Positions 14,892-23,799 are shown, counted from the stretch's first letter. The stretch: DNA of 36,886 nucleotides from an uncultured Mollicutes bacterium (GCA_946500425.1 CAMMVQ010000012.1:1-36886); one strand, 5' to 3'. Numbers and translations: made by a program. The notes: a model not told the origin generated them from the sequence alone.

Positions 14892-15840
14892 TATTTTTTA
14901 ACGTACTTTTTGTAATTTCGTTACCATCAACCGTAAATACTACTTCCTTAACATCATAATTATCCCTTACCGAAAGAGATATAGAATATATAACTTCTTC
15001 TAAAATGCTCTTACTTGAAGCATCATCAAACAAAAATTCATTAAAATTAAGTGTCAAAACCTCATCATCTAACTCGTAACTTAAAAGTTTGGTGTTGTAA
15101 TTTAAAAAGCTCATTAAATTAGTCTCATAAATATGAGAGGACGTTAACTCATCAACTATTATTTTTATTTTATCACGTTCATCATTACTCACCTTCGTAA
15201 CCGGGACATAATAATAACTGGTATTAGTTTTATTTACGTAATAAATCGTTGTTTCACTAACGTTTTTATAATTATTAACGTCATAACTTTTATTAATTCC
15301 GTCTTTTCTTGTAAATGGTTGAATTACATTTTTATTAGATGCTGGTAAGTAACTCAATGTTTTCCCGTCAATTTTAATATAAACGTTATTAACACCGTTT
15401 ACGGTAGTTAAATTATAAGTAATTGCCTCAATTGCTTTTGTTTCATTTTCTTTATTAAGTTCGTAAAAATCATTTGAAATATCAAGCGTAGCGTCTTGAC
15501 CTTCAATCGTTAAAGTGTTAATCTTCGTATCCGAGGGTAAAATGGCCTTGAAACCATTAGGAATCTTATCTCCATACTTTCCATCTATAATCAACAACTC
15601 AACTAATTTTTTAGCATATTGTTCATCCGTATAGGCACTAATGGGCGCACTAGTTCTTGCTACATATCCGTCTTTATCAATTAAAAACACTTCTTTTTGT
15701 TTAACTTGTGCTGCCGTTCTAACGGTTGTCTCTTCTTCGAGTGAATATTCTTTACTAGCTGGAAAAACAAGTAATAAAAGTAACAAAAGAAGCATTCCCG
15801 TGGTTCTAAAAATCTTGTTATAAGCAAATTTTCTTAGCAT
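14884..15840 (-). CDS. gerM: GerM-type spore protein with two GerMN domains
   Basis: A signal-anchor (about residues 13-28, leucine-rich) is followed by two repeats of the GerMN domain: the first at roughly residues 65-175 (ending GVNNVYIKIDGKTLSYLP), the second at roughly 200-312 (ending VKEVVFTVDGNEITK). In B. subtilis GerM is a mother-cell lipoprotein that joins the SpoIIIA-SpoIIQ complex and is needed for sporulation and germination. Here a membrane anchor without a lipobox Cys is seen instead. Length 318 is close to the family norm. The ATG follows GGAGGTAATC, and a sigma-E-like promoter lies just upstream. Confidence 0.85.
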   Translation of the reverse strand: MLRKFAYNKIFRTTGMLLLLLLLLVFPASKEYSLEEETTVRTAAQVKQKEVFLIDKDGYVARTSAPISAYTDEQYAKKLVELLIIDGKYGDKIPNGFKAILPSDTKINTLTIEGQDATLDISNDFYELNKENETKAIEAITYNLTTVNGVNNVYIKIDGKTLSYLPASNKNVIQPFTRKDGINKSYDVNNYKNVSETTIYYVNKTNTSYYYVPVTKVSNDERDKIKIIVDELTSSHIYETNLMSFLNYNTKLLSYELDDEVLTLNFNEFLFDDASSKSILEEVIYSISLSVRDNYDVKEVVFTVDGNEITKSTLKNIE

Positions 15841-15855
15841 GATTACCTCCAGTTA

Positions 15856-15884
15856 ATGATATGAAAAAACCGCATATAATATGC
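15856..15884 (-). promoter_or_regulatory. Sigma-E-like promoter for gerM
   Basis: GCATATT at 15878-15884 fits the sigma-E -35 consensus (kmATATT), and CATATCAT at 15856-15863 resembles the -10 consensus (CATAcAhT). The spacer is 14 bases. The -35 is part of the gerE terminator stem. Confidence 0.5.
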
Positions 15885-15890
15885 GATTTT
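15863..15890 (-). terminator. Terminator after gerE
   Basis: The stem ATCGCATA / TATGCGGT, extended by A/T pairs, is followed by TTTTTT on the minus strand. It overlaps the stop codon of gerE. Confidence 0.75.
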
Positions 15891-16095
15891 ATAAACTAAT
15901 CTCATTTAATTTTATAAGCTCAATTACCGCGCAAGCTCTTCCCTTAACACCTAATTTTTGCATTACATTAGATATATGATTTCTAACAGTTTTTTCGCTT
16001 ATTCCTAACTTTTGCGCTATTTCTCTAGTAGTTTTATTAGTTATTAAATAATCAAAAATTTCCTTTTCTCTTTTAGTTAGTATTGCCTTTCCCAT
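15889..16095 (-). CDS. gerE: GerE-like LuxR-type DNA-binding regulator
   Basis: A 68-residue protein made of a single LuxR/GerE helix-turn-helix domain: LTKREKEIFDYLITNKTTRE at the start, the recognition-helix region IAQKLGISEKTVRNHISNV and the C-terminal MQKLGVKGRACAVIELI. A stand-alone HTH of this size is characteristic of GerE, the last transcription factor of the mother-cell line in sporulation, which works with sigma-K. Its neighbours, gerM and spoIIIAH, are sporulation genes, which supports the name. A stand-alone LuxR-type regulator of another process cannot be ruled out by sequence alone. Confidence 0.8.
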   Translation of the reverse strand: MGKAILTKREKEIFDYLITNKTTREIAQKLGISEKTVRNHISNVMQKLGVKGRACAVIELIKLNEISL

Positions 16096-16174
16096 GCTTT
16101 CCCCACTTTCTTATAATAAGAGGTATTTTAATATTTTTTCTATATTATTTTATGTAGGGAAAGAATAAAGGGTA

Positions 16175-16693
16175 CTACTTTTGAAACTTAACGGACACGT
16201 AAACTTTATTTTCGTATTCTTTTTGGATCAATCTCATTACGTCGTTAGCAAGAGAATAATCATGATCTTTTTTCTTTACCGTTACGCTTATGTTATTACC
16301 ATCAATTTTGATAAATGACTCTAGCTTCATATCATTTTTTAATTTCTTTTCTAAACTTTCTTCCTTAGCCTTTATTTCATCTATTTGTTTAAGACCATCA
16401 TACGCGTTACTTTTTTCTTCGGTAGTGGCGTCCTTATTTGTTAATATCTCATTATATTCCGCCGCCAAAGCAGCCCTTTCTTCATCCGCTTCAACCTGAA
16501 GGGCCGTTAAAACGTCTTCTTCACTTACGTTAACACTGGCTGAAGCTTTTGTATTTTCGGCCTTAGTAGTTGTTTTATCTTTCGTATTTGTTGTGGTAGT
16601 AAGTAGCTCACTTGGCATGGTAATATAGTATACACTTAACACCAAAATCAAACTAAATAATGTCAAAAACCATAATTTTTGTTTATTAATCAT
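16175..16693 (-). CDS. spoIIIAH: Stage III sporulation protein AH (SpoIIIAH-like)
   Basis: One membrane segment (residues about 6-24, LWFLTLFSLILVLSVYYI) is followed by TMPSE, an acidic/Thr-rich linker and a C-terminal alpha/beta domain (EKKLKNDMKLESFIKIDGNN, then SVTVKKKD), the layout of SpoIIIAH. In sporulation SpoIIIAH forms, with forespore SpoIIQ, the channel between mother cell and forespore. At 172 residues it is shorter than the B. subtilis protein, mainly in the linker. The other spoIIIA genes are not beside it in this window. The start is the ATG at 16693 with TTGGAGGA upstream. A sigma-E-like promoter precedes it. Confidence 0.82.
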   Translation of the reverse strand: MINKQKLWFLTLFSLILVLSVYYITMPSELLTTTTNTKDKTTTKAENTKASASVNVSEEDVLTALQVEADEERAALAAEYNEILTNKDATTEEKSNAYDGLKQIDEIKAKEESLEKKLKNDMKLESFIKIDGNNISVTVKKKDHDYSLANDVMRLIQKEYENKVYVSVKFQK

Positions 16694-16718
16694 ATTATCC
16701 TCCAAATCTTTCTACTTA

Positions 16719-16747
16719 ACTATATGCAACCTTTGTTAGTAAATTAC
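16719..16747 (-). promoter_or_regulatory. Possible sigma-E-like promoter for spoIIIAH
   Basis: CATATAGT at 16719-16726 and GTAATTT at 16741-16747 with a 14-base spacer give a partial fit to the sigma-E consensus. No sigma-A promoter is evident in this short gap. Confidence 0.35.
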
Positions 16748-16776
16748 AAAAAAAGAAACCAATTAATTGGTTTCTT
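16748..16776 (-). terminator. Terminator after the coiled-coil gene pair
   Basis: A 12-base-pair palindromic stem (AAGAAACCAATT / AATTGGTTTCTT) continues into T residues on the minus strand. It contains the stop codon of the gene at 16763. Confidence 0.8.
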
Positions 16777-18115
16777 CCTTCTCAGTATTTAAAACGGCAG
16801 TAGCAAAAGGCATAACCGTATTGATTTTTCTATCTAGTTCTTTTTTCTTTTCTTTTAATTCTTTTTCTTTATCATCTAATTCAGCTTCAAACTTATCAAG
16901 TTCTTCTTTTTTCTCTGATGAGCTCTTAATCAAGTCGTTAACAAACGCTTCGTCGGACACTAATTTTTGCTTATCTTCTTCGTACCTAGCTTGTCTTTCA
17001 TCTATCGCCTTAAGCCTAGCAGTTAGCCGCTTAATCATTTCCTCTACTATTTCACGTTCGTTAAAATCATCATCTAAAGGCTCATTATCCTCGTTAATGG
17101 TTAATGGTTCTAGATTAACGTAGCCACCATTATCATTATTTTTTGGTTCGTTCGTTGGAGGAACCATAACGACAGGAGACTTAGCAATCTTTAAAATTTC
17201 TTCTACGTCATATGGTTTCTTTACCGTTTCATGGCCGTCCTTTTGTTCCTTTATTTCGATAGGTGCAATTGGTTCTAGCTTCATTGGTTCAGCAGCTTTA
17301 TCATCAGCAGCATCCATCTTTGGTACTTCTGGAACCGCTGGAACTTCTGGAATTGATATGTTAGGCACTTCTGGAATCTCAGGCACTTCAGGCAAGTCAA
17401 ACGCAGGCATTGGTTTTATCTCATCATAAGAACGTGAGTCCGGAACGAATGGTTTAAATTCCTCCTGTTCCAATCCATTATAGTTTCCTTCGGAATCAGT
17501 ACCATTTAAAGCCATGTTAATCTCGTTTACAAAGTTAGATAAATAAATATCATTTAACTTCGTTAACATCTTAGAAATAGCTTTATATATATCACTTTTA
17601 TAAACAACAAACACACTTAATAGCTGGCTTTGATCATAATTACCACCTAATTTTAAATATTCGATAAAGTCATCAATTATTTTTTCTATCTCGGTGTTTG
17701 CACCATTTTCATTTAGAAAATCACCTCTTTTTATCTTAACGATTTCTAAATACTTTTCATTTAATAGGTTATCTAAGTTTTGAATGAATTTTTCTTTTTC
17801 TGATTCCTCATTTAAATTAGCACCATCTATTTTATCGTTAATCTTATCAACGAATTGCTCGTTAACGGTCTCAACACTTCTTAAATCCTTAATTATATAA
17901 GATTCTATCGACCTTGAAATTGGTTCGACAAGCTTATCTTTAGCGGAAGATATAGTACTAGAAAAATCAGCCGTATAATTTGATAACGTTACAACGTCGC
18001 CAACTAAAGAAGTTGTTTTCTCATCAATGAAACTCTTAAGCGTACGAAGTTCAAAACGATACTCGTTATTAGCTTCACTAACCCTTTGTAAAACACCACT
18101 TAACAACTTACTCAT
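16763..18115 (-). CDS. Unknown coiled-coil protein with PEVP-repeat linker
   Basis: I do not recognise a family. The protein has no signal peptide or membrane segment. Residues about 1-215 are predominantly helical and charged. A proline-rich linker at about 235-275 repeats the unit (E/I)PEVP (fragment LPEVPEIPEVPNISIPEVP). The C-terminal ~100 residues are a heptad-rich Lys/Glu coiled coil (ELDDKEKELKEKKKELDRK). It looks like a cytoplasmic scaffold or filament-like protein. The ATG at 18115 follows GGGAGGTAACGAAA; earlier in-frame codons lie over that site. It overlaps the previous coiled-coil gene by eight bases, so the two products are made together and probably interact. Confidence 0.7.
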   Translation of the reverse strand: MSKLLSGVLQRVSEANNEYRFELRTLKSFIDEKTTSLVGDVVTLSNYTADFSSTISSAKDKLVEPISRSIESYIIKDLRSVETVNEQFVDKINDKIDGANLNEESEKEKFIQNLDNLLNEKYLEIVKIKRGDFLNENGANTEIEKIIDDFIEYLKLGGNYDQSQLLSVFVVYKSDIYKAISKMLTKLNDIYLSNFVNEINMALNGTDSEGNYNGLEQEEFKPFVPDSRSYDEIKPMPAFDLPEVPEIPEVPNISIPEVPAVPEVPKMDAADDKAAEPMKLEPIAPIEIKEQKDGHETVKKPYDVEEILKIAKSPVVMVPPTNEPKNNDNGGYVNLEPLTINEDNEPLDDDFNEREIVEEMIKRLTARLKAIDERQARYEEDKQKLVSDEAFVNDLIKSSSEKKEELDKFEAELDDKEKELKEKKKELDRKINTVMPFATAVLNTEKEETN

Positions 18116-19130
18116 TTTCGTTACCTCCCTTTTCTTCGCCACTTCTTATCTTGCTTAGACCTTTAATTAATGGTTTCATGTTTAACAAGATAACCTCGGT
18201 TTCAGATAATTTGGAATCTAACTCTATCTTCCTTGAATTCAAGTCTAAATTTCGCTTTGATAACTCGTTTTCCCTTTCTATATTGGCTTCTATGTTTTTG
18301 TTGGTAGCAGACAAAATATCTTCTACTTCAGCCTTACGTTTTTCTAACTTTCCTTCTATTCTAGCTAGTTTTTCTTCGCGGGTGTTAAGACTTAAAATAA
18401 CCTTATTAAATAGCGTCATATCATCGTATTTATCAAATTTACCATTTTGTTCTTTTGTTTGAGCTTCATCCTGCTTTAGTTCATAATTCTCACTAACACT
18501 ATGTATCATACTATCTTCCCTTTCTTCTTTTTGTGTTTCCTTAGTTAATTCATCAATTAATATATCTAAGTATTTTAAATCCGTATCTTTTATTAGCTTT
18601 TCTAAGCTACTCTCAAGTTCATCCTGAAACTTAGAAACCAACTCATTTATGGCGGTAACCATAAAATTATTTTCCTTTACTACGTTAATTATGTTTTTAT
18701 CAACGTAACTACTAACTTTCTCAATGATTGAATCGAGTTTTAAATCTTCCGTCATGTTAAGTTGATTAGAAGATTTATTTCTGTTTAATTCCTTAATATA
18801 ATTCTTTTTTATTTCCGTAATCGTCATTCCATCTTGAACACACTTTTCAATGAACGTATCATTAGTAATCTGAAGTGCTAAAGAATCAATGAATAATTTT
18901 CTTTTTATCTTCTTATTTATCGGTATTAAAATAATTTCATTAGTATCATTTCTTAATTTTTCCTCACTTATTCCCACGAGAGAATCACTTATTATTCCAA
19001 ATAATTCCTCCGCAAAATGATAAGTGCTAGCATTAATTATTTCTTCTAAAGATTTAGCAATAACGTCATCATTTAAAGTGCTACACTTTAATAATACGTT
19101 ATTTTTAATTCTTTCTATTAAGCCAAGCAT
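18108..19130 (-). CDS. Unknown coiled-coil protein, partner of the downstream gene
   Basis: No family recognised. A 340-residue cytoplasmic protein, largely alpha-helical. The N-terminal ~200 residues alternate hydrophobic and charged residues in a globular helical pattern. A polar acidic linker (about 200-245) is followed by a strong coiled coil (REEKLARIEGKLEKRKAEVE and on to the end). The C-terminus (NREELD-like ERENELSKRNLDLNSRKIEL) resembles that of its downstream partner in style. I start it at the ATG at 19130 with AAGGAGGTTAGTG; upstream in-frame codons precede that site. The pair has its own terminator and sits between spoIIIAH and yfhO; a role in sporulation is only suggested by position. 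Confidence 0.68.
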   Translation of the reverse strand: MLGLIERIKNNVLLKCSTLNDDVIAKSLEEIINASTYHFAEELFGIISDSLVGISEEKLRNDTNEIILIPINKKIKRKLFIDSLALQITNDTFIEKCVQDGMTITEIKKNYIKELNRNKSSNQLNMTEDLKLDSIIEKVSSYVDKNIINVVKENNFMVTAINELVSKFQDELESSLEKLIKDTDLKYLDILIDELTKETQKEEREDSMIHSVSENYELKQDEAQTKEQNGKFDKYDDMTLFNKVILSLNTREEKLARIEGKLEKRKAEVEDILSATNKNIEANIERENELSKRNLDLNSRKIELDSKLSETEVILLNMKPLIKGLSKIRSGEEKGGNENE

Positions 19131-19212
19131 CACTAACCTCCTTAAGTTTACCATACCCCTTAAACAATGAATACCCATAGTACCCATATTATAACTAATA
19201 ATATTCTATCAT

Positions 19213-19248
19213 AAAAAAAGATAAATTTAAACACAAAATTCATCTTTT
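19213..19248 (-). terminator. Terminator after yfhO
   Basis: The stem AAAAAGATGAATTT / AAATTTATCTTTTT, with one G-T pair and a loop of about seven bases, continues into T residues on the minus strand. Confidence 0.7.
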
Positions 19249-19250
19249 TA

Positions 19251-21812
19251 TCATTTTTCTTTATTTTTCCTATTTAAAGCATAAGTACCAATAAATAATA
19301 AGACTAACGAAATAAAAGAAACGGCTATTCCAACTCTCATTCCTCTAGGATAATACTTAAGTTCAATTTCATGGGTACCTTCTTCTACGTTAAAGCCCAA
19401 ATAAGCGTCTGCAACTTTATAAGTATCAGTTAAAACCCCATCAACATAAACCCTCCAGCCTTCATCATAAGCGATGGTGGTAAATGCAAACTGGTTATTT
19501 TTAGCCGTTATTTCACCTTTTATATAACTATCGTTGTACTTTTCCACCTTCAAGAATCCAGTTTTTAGCGCATCATAAAACTTCTTAAAATTTTCTTCGT
19601 TTAAAGCATAAGCATAAAATATAATGCTACTTGGAGAGTTATCTTCAAAGTTTAGTTTTACCTCTACTTTTCCTTCCTTCATTAAACCGGCGTCTAAAAC
19701 ATAATACTCATCAGAGTTAACCGGGTAATATTTATTATTAATTACAAAACTATTAAGTTTACTTCCACCAATATAAAAATATATGTTTTGCTCTTTTGGG
19801 TTATTGACACTTAAATAAAGTTCGTTTAAAGAAGTTGTTAGTTTGTATCCAAACTCACCGTTTGAAACCTTATCAAAACTTTCACTTAGTATTCTTCCTC
19901 CCGAAGATACATCTGCCTTTAAAGAGGTAAAAACGTCCGTTACTCCGGTTGCTAAAGACGTGAAGTTCTCCTGGTTTAAAAATGGCATGTAAGTTGTTAG
20001 TTTCCAGTTTTTAAGGTCATTATTTGCCATGTAGACCAAAGAAGAACTATAATTATAACCAATCACGTTATAAGATTCTTCGGATTTTATCGGGACATAA
20101 AAATCATTTTTTATGTAGTTTCCCATTAGGTACTTAACGTTAAACATGGTGTTATAAACCGGGGTTTGATAATTTTGATAGTAATAACTATTAATATTAT
20201 TACCACCCATACCAAGCATTCTTTGAGCTTTTGAAACACTTTCATAAGCCATTGAACTAAAAGTAGAAATACCATAATAATCATACCACGAAGCATCGTT
20301 TAAGGTTAAATAATTAGTTTTTTCCATTCGGTACAAGTCATTATCGGTTTTTTTTACGTACGAAATAAGGTCTTGATAAGGCTTTTTATCAGCCATGAAA
20401 GTACTTATGTCATGGTTGATATTCCAGTTAGAAGTAACTGAATAAACGCATTCGCCGCCAACGAATAAAACCAGTGCCATACTAAGGATTAAAGGGGAAA
20501 TTTTCTTGGAACACCATAATAAATAAATTACGTAATAAACCAGTAAGAGCACCATACAAACAATGGCCGTTTTATCTTTTATGTTAACAAAATCAAGCTT
20601 GGTTGCCAAAAGGCAGAACAAAATAACCACACCAAACAAAACCGAGGATACGATTACGCTTAAGTTTTTAATCTTAGTAAATGAATAATATCCCAAAGAA
20701 ACAAGAACAAAAACATAGATGAATGAGTAGCGCCACGGCAAATCATTTGGCACGTGAAAAGCATGCCAAATAAAATCAAGTGGTTTTATCCAAAACGAAA
20801 AGAAGAAAAATAAAAGTACTAAGGTGGCCACTATCTTAAACCTTACGTTAATACTTTTATTAAAGTACATTGCTAAAATTAAAACCAAAGTAATCAAGCC
20901 TGGATAAACGTTTGGAAGAGGTAAAGCATCACTCGCAAAAACCGTTCTTGAAACTCCTGATATATGGTTAAACAAGTAATCTAAAACGTTAAATGATACT
21001 TCGAATGAGGGAAATAAATCACTGGTCGCCGAAATGGATGAAAGGGATAAATATAAAGGAATAAGAGCAAAGGCAACAAGGCCCGCCGCAAGTAAAGAAG
21101 AACCCACAAAAACAAGTCCGTTTTTAACAAAGGGCTTAAGTCCAAAACCGTTTTCATAAACGTTTAATCCAAGGAAGTAAACCACTGAAAAAATACATAC
21201 CATGTAACCAATAAAATAGTTGGAAAATAGCATAATTGCCAAACTAATAATATAAAAAACTGGTTTTCTACTCTCAATAATCTTATTTATTCCGTAAACC
21301 ACAAGCGGTAAGAACACCATGCCATCAAGCCACATAACGTTCCAATAATAAGCACAAAAATAACCAGATAAAGCGTACATAAGTCCAAACGCACATAATG
21401 ACAACCCATCCTTTTTAAAGGTTTTCTTTAAGAAGAACGCCATGGTAAAAGAAGCAAAAACAACTTTAAATAAAATTATTAAAGAAAACGCCATAACGAT
21501 GTTTTCCTTCTTAAACAAAAACAATAAAACGTTAAAAGGACTAGATAAATAATTTAAAAAGTTTCGGTAAAAAGGAATACCACCACCAGTATTAAACGAG
21601 TATAAAAGCGATTCGCCGCTTTTAACACGGTCATAAAGCTCATTTAAAAAAGGTCCGTACTGATGGTAAAAATCAACGTCTAACATCGAATTATTTCCAA
21701 ACGGTGCTATCTTTTGAGTGATGTATATCACCGATACCACGATTAATGAAATAAGAGCCGTTAAAAATAACCATTTATTATTAAAAAGAAACTTCTTTAT
21801 CTTACTTTTCAT
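19251..21812 (-). CDS. yfhO: YfhO family membrane protein (glycosyltransferase-like)
   Basis: A large membrane protein of 853 residues with about 13 hydrophobic helices in the first ~480 residues, an extracytoplasmic C-terminal domain and a final transmembrane helix. Typical YfhO elements are the early DVDFYHQYGPFLNELYDRVK loop (acidic first loop of GT-C folds), SFNTGGGIPFYRNFLNYLSS, and the C-terminal AYDEGWRVYVDGVLTDTYK with the final ELKYYPRGMRVG. In B. subtilis and Listeria, YfhO-type proteins decorate lipoteichoic acid or related polymers using lipid-linked sugars. The donor and target here are not shown. A possible operon partner is the DUF421 gene upstream, though a terminator lies between. 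Confidence 0.88.
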   Translation of the reverse strand: MKSKIKKFLFNNKWLFLTALISLIVVSVIYITQKIAPFGNNSMLDVDFYHQYGPFLNELYDRVKSGESLLYSFNTGGGIPFYRNFLNYLSSPFNVLLFLFKKENIVMAFSLIILFKVVFASFTMAFFLKKTFKKDGLSLCAFGLMYALSGYFCAYYWNVMWLDGMVFLPLVVYGINKIIESRKPVFYIISLAIMLFSNYFIGYMVCIFSVVYFLGLNVYENGFGLKPFVKNGLVFVGSSLLAAGLVAFALIPLYLSLSSISATSDLFPSFEVSFNVLDYLFNHISGVSRTVFASDALPLPNVYPGLITLVLILAMYFNKSINVRFKIVATLVLLFFFFSFWIKPLDFIWHAFHVPNDLPWRYSFIYVFVLVSLGYYSFTKIKNLSVIVSSVLFGVVILFCLLATKLDFVNIKDKTAIVCMVLLLVYYVIYLLWCSKKISPLILSMALVLFVGGECVYSVTSNWNINHDISTFMADKKPYQDLISYVKKTDNDLYRMEKTNYLTLNDASWYDYYGISTFSSMAYESVSKAQRMLGMGGNNINSYYYQNYQTPVYNTMFNVKYLMGNYIKNDFYVPIKSEESYNVIGYNYSSSLVYMANNDLKNWKLTTYMPFLNQENFTSLATGVTDVFTSLKADVSSGGRILSESFDKVSNGEFGYKLTTSLNELYLSVNNPKEQNIYFYIGGSKLNSFVINNKYYPVNSDEYYVLDAGLMKEGKVEVKLNFEDNSPSSIIFYAYALNEENFKKFYDALKTGFLKVEKYNDSYIKGEITAKNNQFAFTTIAYDEGWRVYVDGVLTDTYKVADAYLGFNVEEGTHEIELKYYPRGMRVGIAVSFISLVLLFIGTYALNRKNKEK

Positions 21813-21837
21813 TTTATCACCACGTTAATAATACCAT

Positions 21838-21876
21838 AAAAAAATAGCCGTACGCAAGATACTTACGCACGAACCA
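21838..21876 (-). terminator. Terminator after the DUF421 gene
   Basis: The stem GTGCGTAAG / CTTGCGTAC, with two wobble pairs and a short loop, is followed by GGCTATTTTTTT on the minus strand, directly after the stop codon. Confidence 0.7.
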
Positions 21877-21877
21877 C

Positions 21878-22615
21878 TTATTCAAGAACGTTTAAAACAT
21901 CATTTACCGCGTCCTTACTATAAATAACTAATTTTTCATTAACATCTAGGGTTGCAAGCAAAATGTTATCATACCCATCATAACCCTTTAGCTTCAACTG
22001 TTTCCTTAACCATTCTTCATCTTTCCCCATTCCTGCTAAGTTCTTATTCATCAATCTTTCGTCTATTATTACGTTCGCACAAAGGCCCTCAACACCAGGT
22101 TTAATGTTCATGTTCTTATTAGTAACCGGAAGGTACTCTTCCTTAAGCAAAAAGCTAACCTTCCCGTTTGCTTCCATTACCGCGTACTTAATGTTACTAA
22201 CGTCAAAATACCCAGCGGACCTACAAGTCTCTAAAAAATCATTAACGTCTAATTTTGCCTTCTTTAAATTTTTATAAACAATTTTTCCGTCCTGAATTAA
22301 AACGGTAGGAGTTCCAATAAAAAACCGACGTGCTCTAATACTTTTCATCGTTATGAACGAAACAAACGTCGCGATAATTCCAAATATAGCAACCGAAACA
22401 AAACCGTTCATAACCTGTGAATCCAGGTTCATGGTCATCTCAGCCGCAAAATTACCAATTGATATACTTATTACGTAATCAAATAAGCTAAGCTCTGAAA
22501 CTTGTTTTTTACCAATCATCTTGGTTACGAAAAAAAGTGTTATTAACGAAAACAAAGCCCGGCTAGAAACAACCAAGACTTCGTACAAATTAGTGGTTGC
22601 AATATCTCCAAACAT
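21878..22615 (-). CDS. DUF421 (YetF/YrbG) family membrane protein
   Basis: Three N-terminal hydrophobic helices are followed by a soluble domain containing the family hallmarks RARRFFIGTPTVLIQDGKIV, NLKKAKLDVNDFLETCRSAG and YFDVSNIKYAVMEANGKVSF. DUF421 proteins are small membrane proteins common in Bacillota, with a cytosolic alpha/beta domain; in B. subtilis YetF-type relatives associate with spore and membrane functions but a defined activity is lacking. The 245-residue size is usual. The start is the ATG at 22615, since GGTGATT lies just upstream; the GTG four codons earlier overlaps that site. Confidence 0.85.
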   Translation of the reverse strand: MFGDIATTNLYEVLVVSSRALFSLITLFFVTKMIGKKQVSELSLFDYVISISIGNFAAEMTMNLDSQVMNGFVSVAIFGIIATFVSFITMKSIRARRFFIGTPTVLIQDGKIVYKNLKKAKLDVNDFLETCRSAGYFDVSNIKYAVMEANGKVSFLLKEEYLPVTNKNMNIKPGVEGLCANVIIDERLMNKNLAGMGKDEEWLRKQLKLKGYDGYDNILLATLDVNEKLVIYSKDAVNDVLNVLE

Positions 22616-22653
22616 ATAATCACCCACTAATATAATTAACCAATTTTATAATA

Positions 22654-23700
22654 TTATTCTAAGTTAGTTGTCGCTTGAATAATGCTATTTTTAGAAATTG
22701 ACCTGGTTTCTTTAGAGCCATCCACAACATATTCGACGTTAAAATAGATGATTCTTGTAACGTCACTTTCTTCAAACAAAACAGTATCCGCCAAACTACT
22801 CGAATCAATTCCCACGTAGCTTCCGTTTCCAATCTTGTACGCAATTTTAGTTACGCTAGCATTATTACAACTAACATCATACTTAATACTGTTCGTTCTA
22901 ACCTCATCAAGTGAAAGTTCACAGCTACCATTTATCTTACTGGTGGTTGTTTTTTTGTTTTCTAGTTTTCTTGTTTTATACTTTGAAACCTTACTATTGT
23001 TAGGATAATAAACTACCTTAAAAGTTATTTCTTCTTTCATTTGTTCTTCTGAAAAAGGAACTATATCACTTAGTTTTTTAGTTAATAACTTTTCATAATT
23101 ATTATCCCCAATTTTATACTGAACATCCTTTAATTTAGCGTTATCACATTTAACCGTGTACTCAACTCCCTCGCTTGTTTTATTAAGCGAAGTAAACGAA
23201 CAGCTACCAGTCGCATCTTCAATTACTTTAACGTTAAACGTAGCACTTTTAGAAGAACCATCAGTGGTGGTCGCCGTAATTATCGCCTCTCCTTCGGCGA
23301 CTCCGGTCACCTTACCATCTTTAGATACCGCTGCTACGTCTTCGTTAGAACTTACGTATTTAATGGTTTTATTAGACGCTGAAGCGGGGTTAATTGTTAA
23401 ATATACTTTTCTTGTAGTTCCTTGTTTAAGCGTTATGTTTTTAACTAGTGGCTTTATTTCTGATATCGTTATTTCTTCACCGCTTTTATTTACTCCGTTT
23501 ACCGTTCCAAGTAAATCAAAACCATTAAACCCAAACAAGGTGCCGTACCCAAAAACCAAAAGAAGAATAACCGCAAAAAATGATAAGCACGCGATAATAA
23601 GTGATTTTTTCTTCGTTTCTTTATCCGCTAGTTTTGGTCTTCCAACCTTTCTTTTTTCTTCTTCATCATCAAAGCCTAAATATTCGATTGTTTTTTTCAA
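22654..23700 (-). CDS. Membrane-anchored protein with Big2 (Ig-like) domain
   Basis: A cytosolic N-terminus of ~32 residues, rich in charge and containing an AT-hook-like RKVGRPKLAD, is followed by one membrane segment (about residues 34-55). Outside the membrane there is a Big2-type Ig-like domain at about 85-165 (TLKQGTTRKVYLTINPASAS and KDGKVTGVAEGEAIITATTT), then two roughly 75-residue repeats, each beginning with 'GSC-E/F-L' and 'YKIG-N' elements and containing paired Cys. It is probably a surface or adhesion protein. The start is TTG at 23700 behind GGGGTGATGCCG; no better ATG is in frame. Confidence 0.75.
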   Translation of the reverse strand: MKKTIEYLGFDDEEEKRKVGRPKLADKETKKKSLIIACLSFFAVILLLVFGYGTLFGFNGFDLLGTVNGVNKSGEEITISEIKPLVKNITLKQGTTRKVYLTINPASASNKTIKYVSSNEDVAAVSKDGKVTGVAEGEAIITATTTDGSSKSATFNVKVIEDATGSCSFTSLNKTSEGVEYTVKCDNAKLKDVQYKIGDNNYEKLLTKKLSDIVPFSEEQMKEEITFKVVYYPNNSKVSKYKTRKLENKKTTTSKINGSCELSLDEVRTNSIKYDVSCNNASVTKIAYKIGNGSYVGIDSSSLADTVLFEESDVTRIIYFNVEYVVDGSKETRSISKNSIIQATTNLE

Positions 23701-23799
23701 ACGGCATCACCCCAAAACATACTATTCTAATTAAATATTAACATTAAAAATATTCCCAATCAATCAAAATATATACTTGCTGTAAATTTAATTTACAAA

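Noticed and set aside
17280-17420. Tandem DNA repeat suggested by the repeated PEVP units
   Set aside because: The repetition is at the protein level only; DNA units vary in length and sequence, and the segment lies inside one continuous coding frame.
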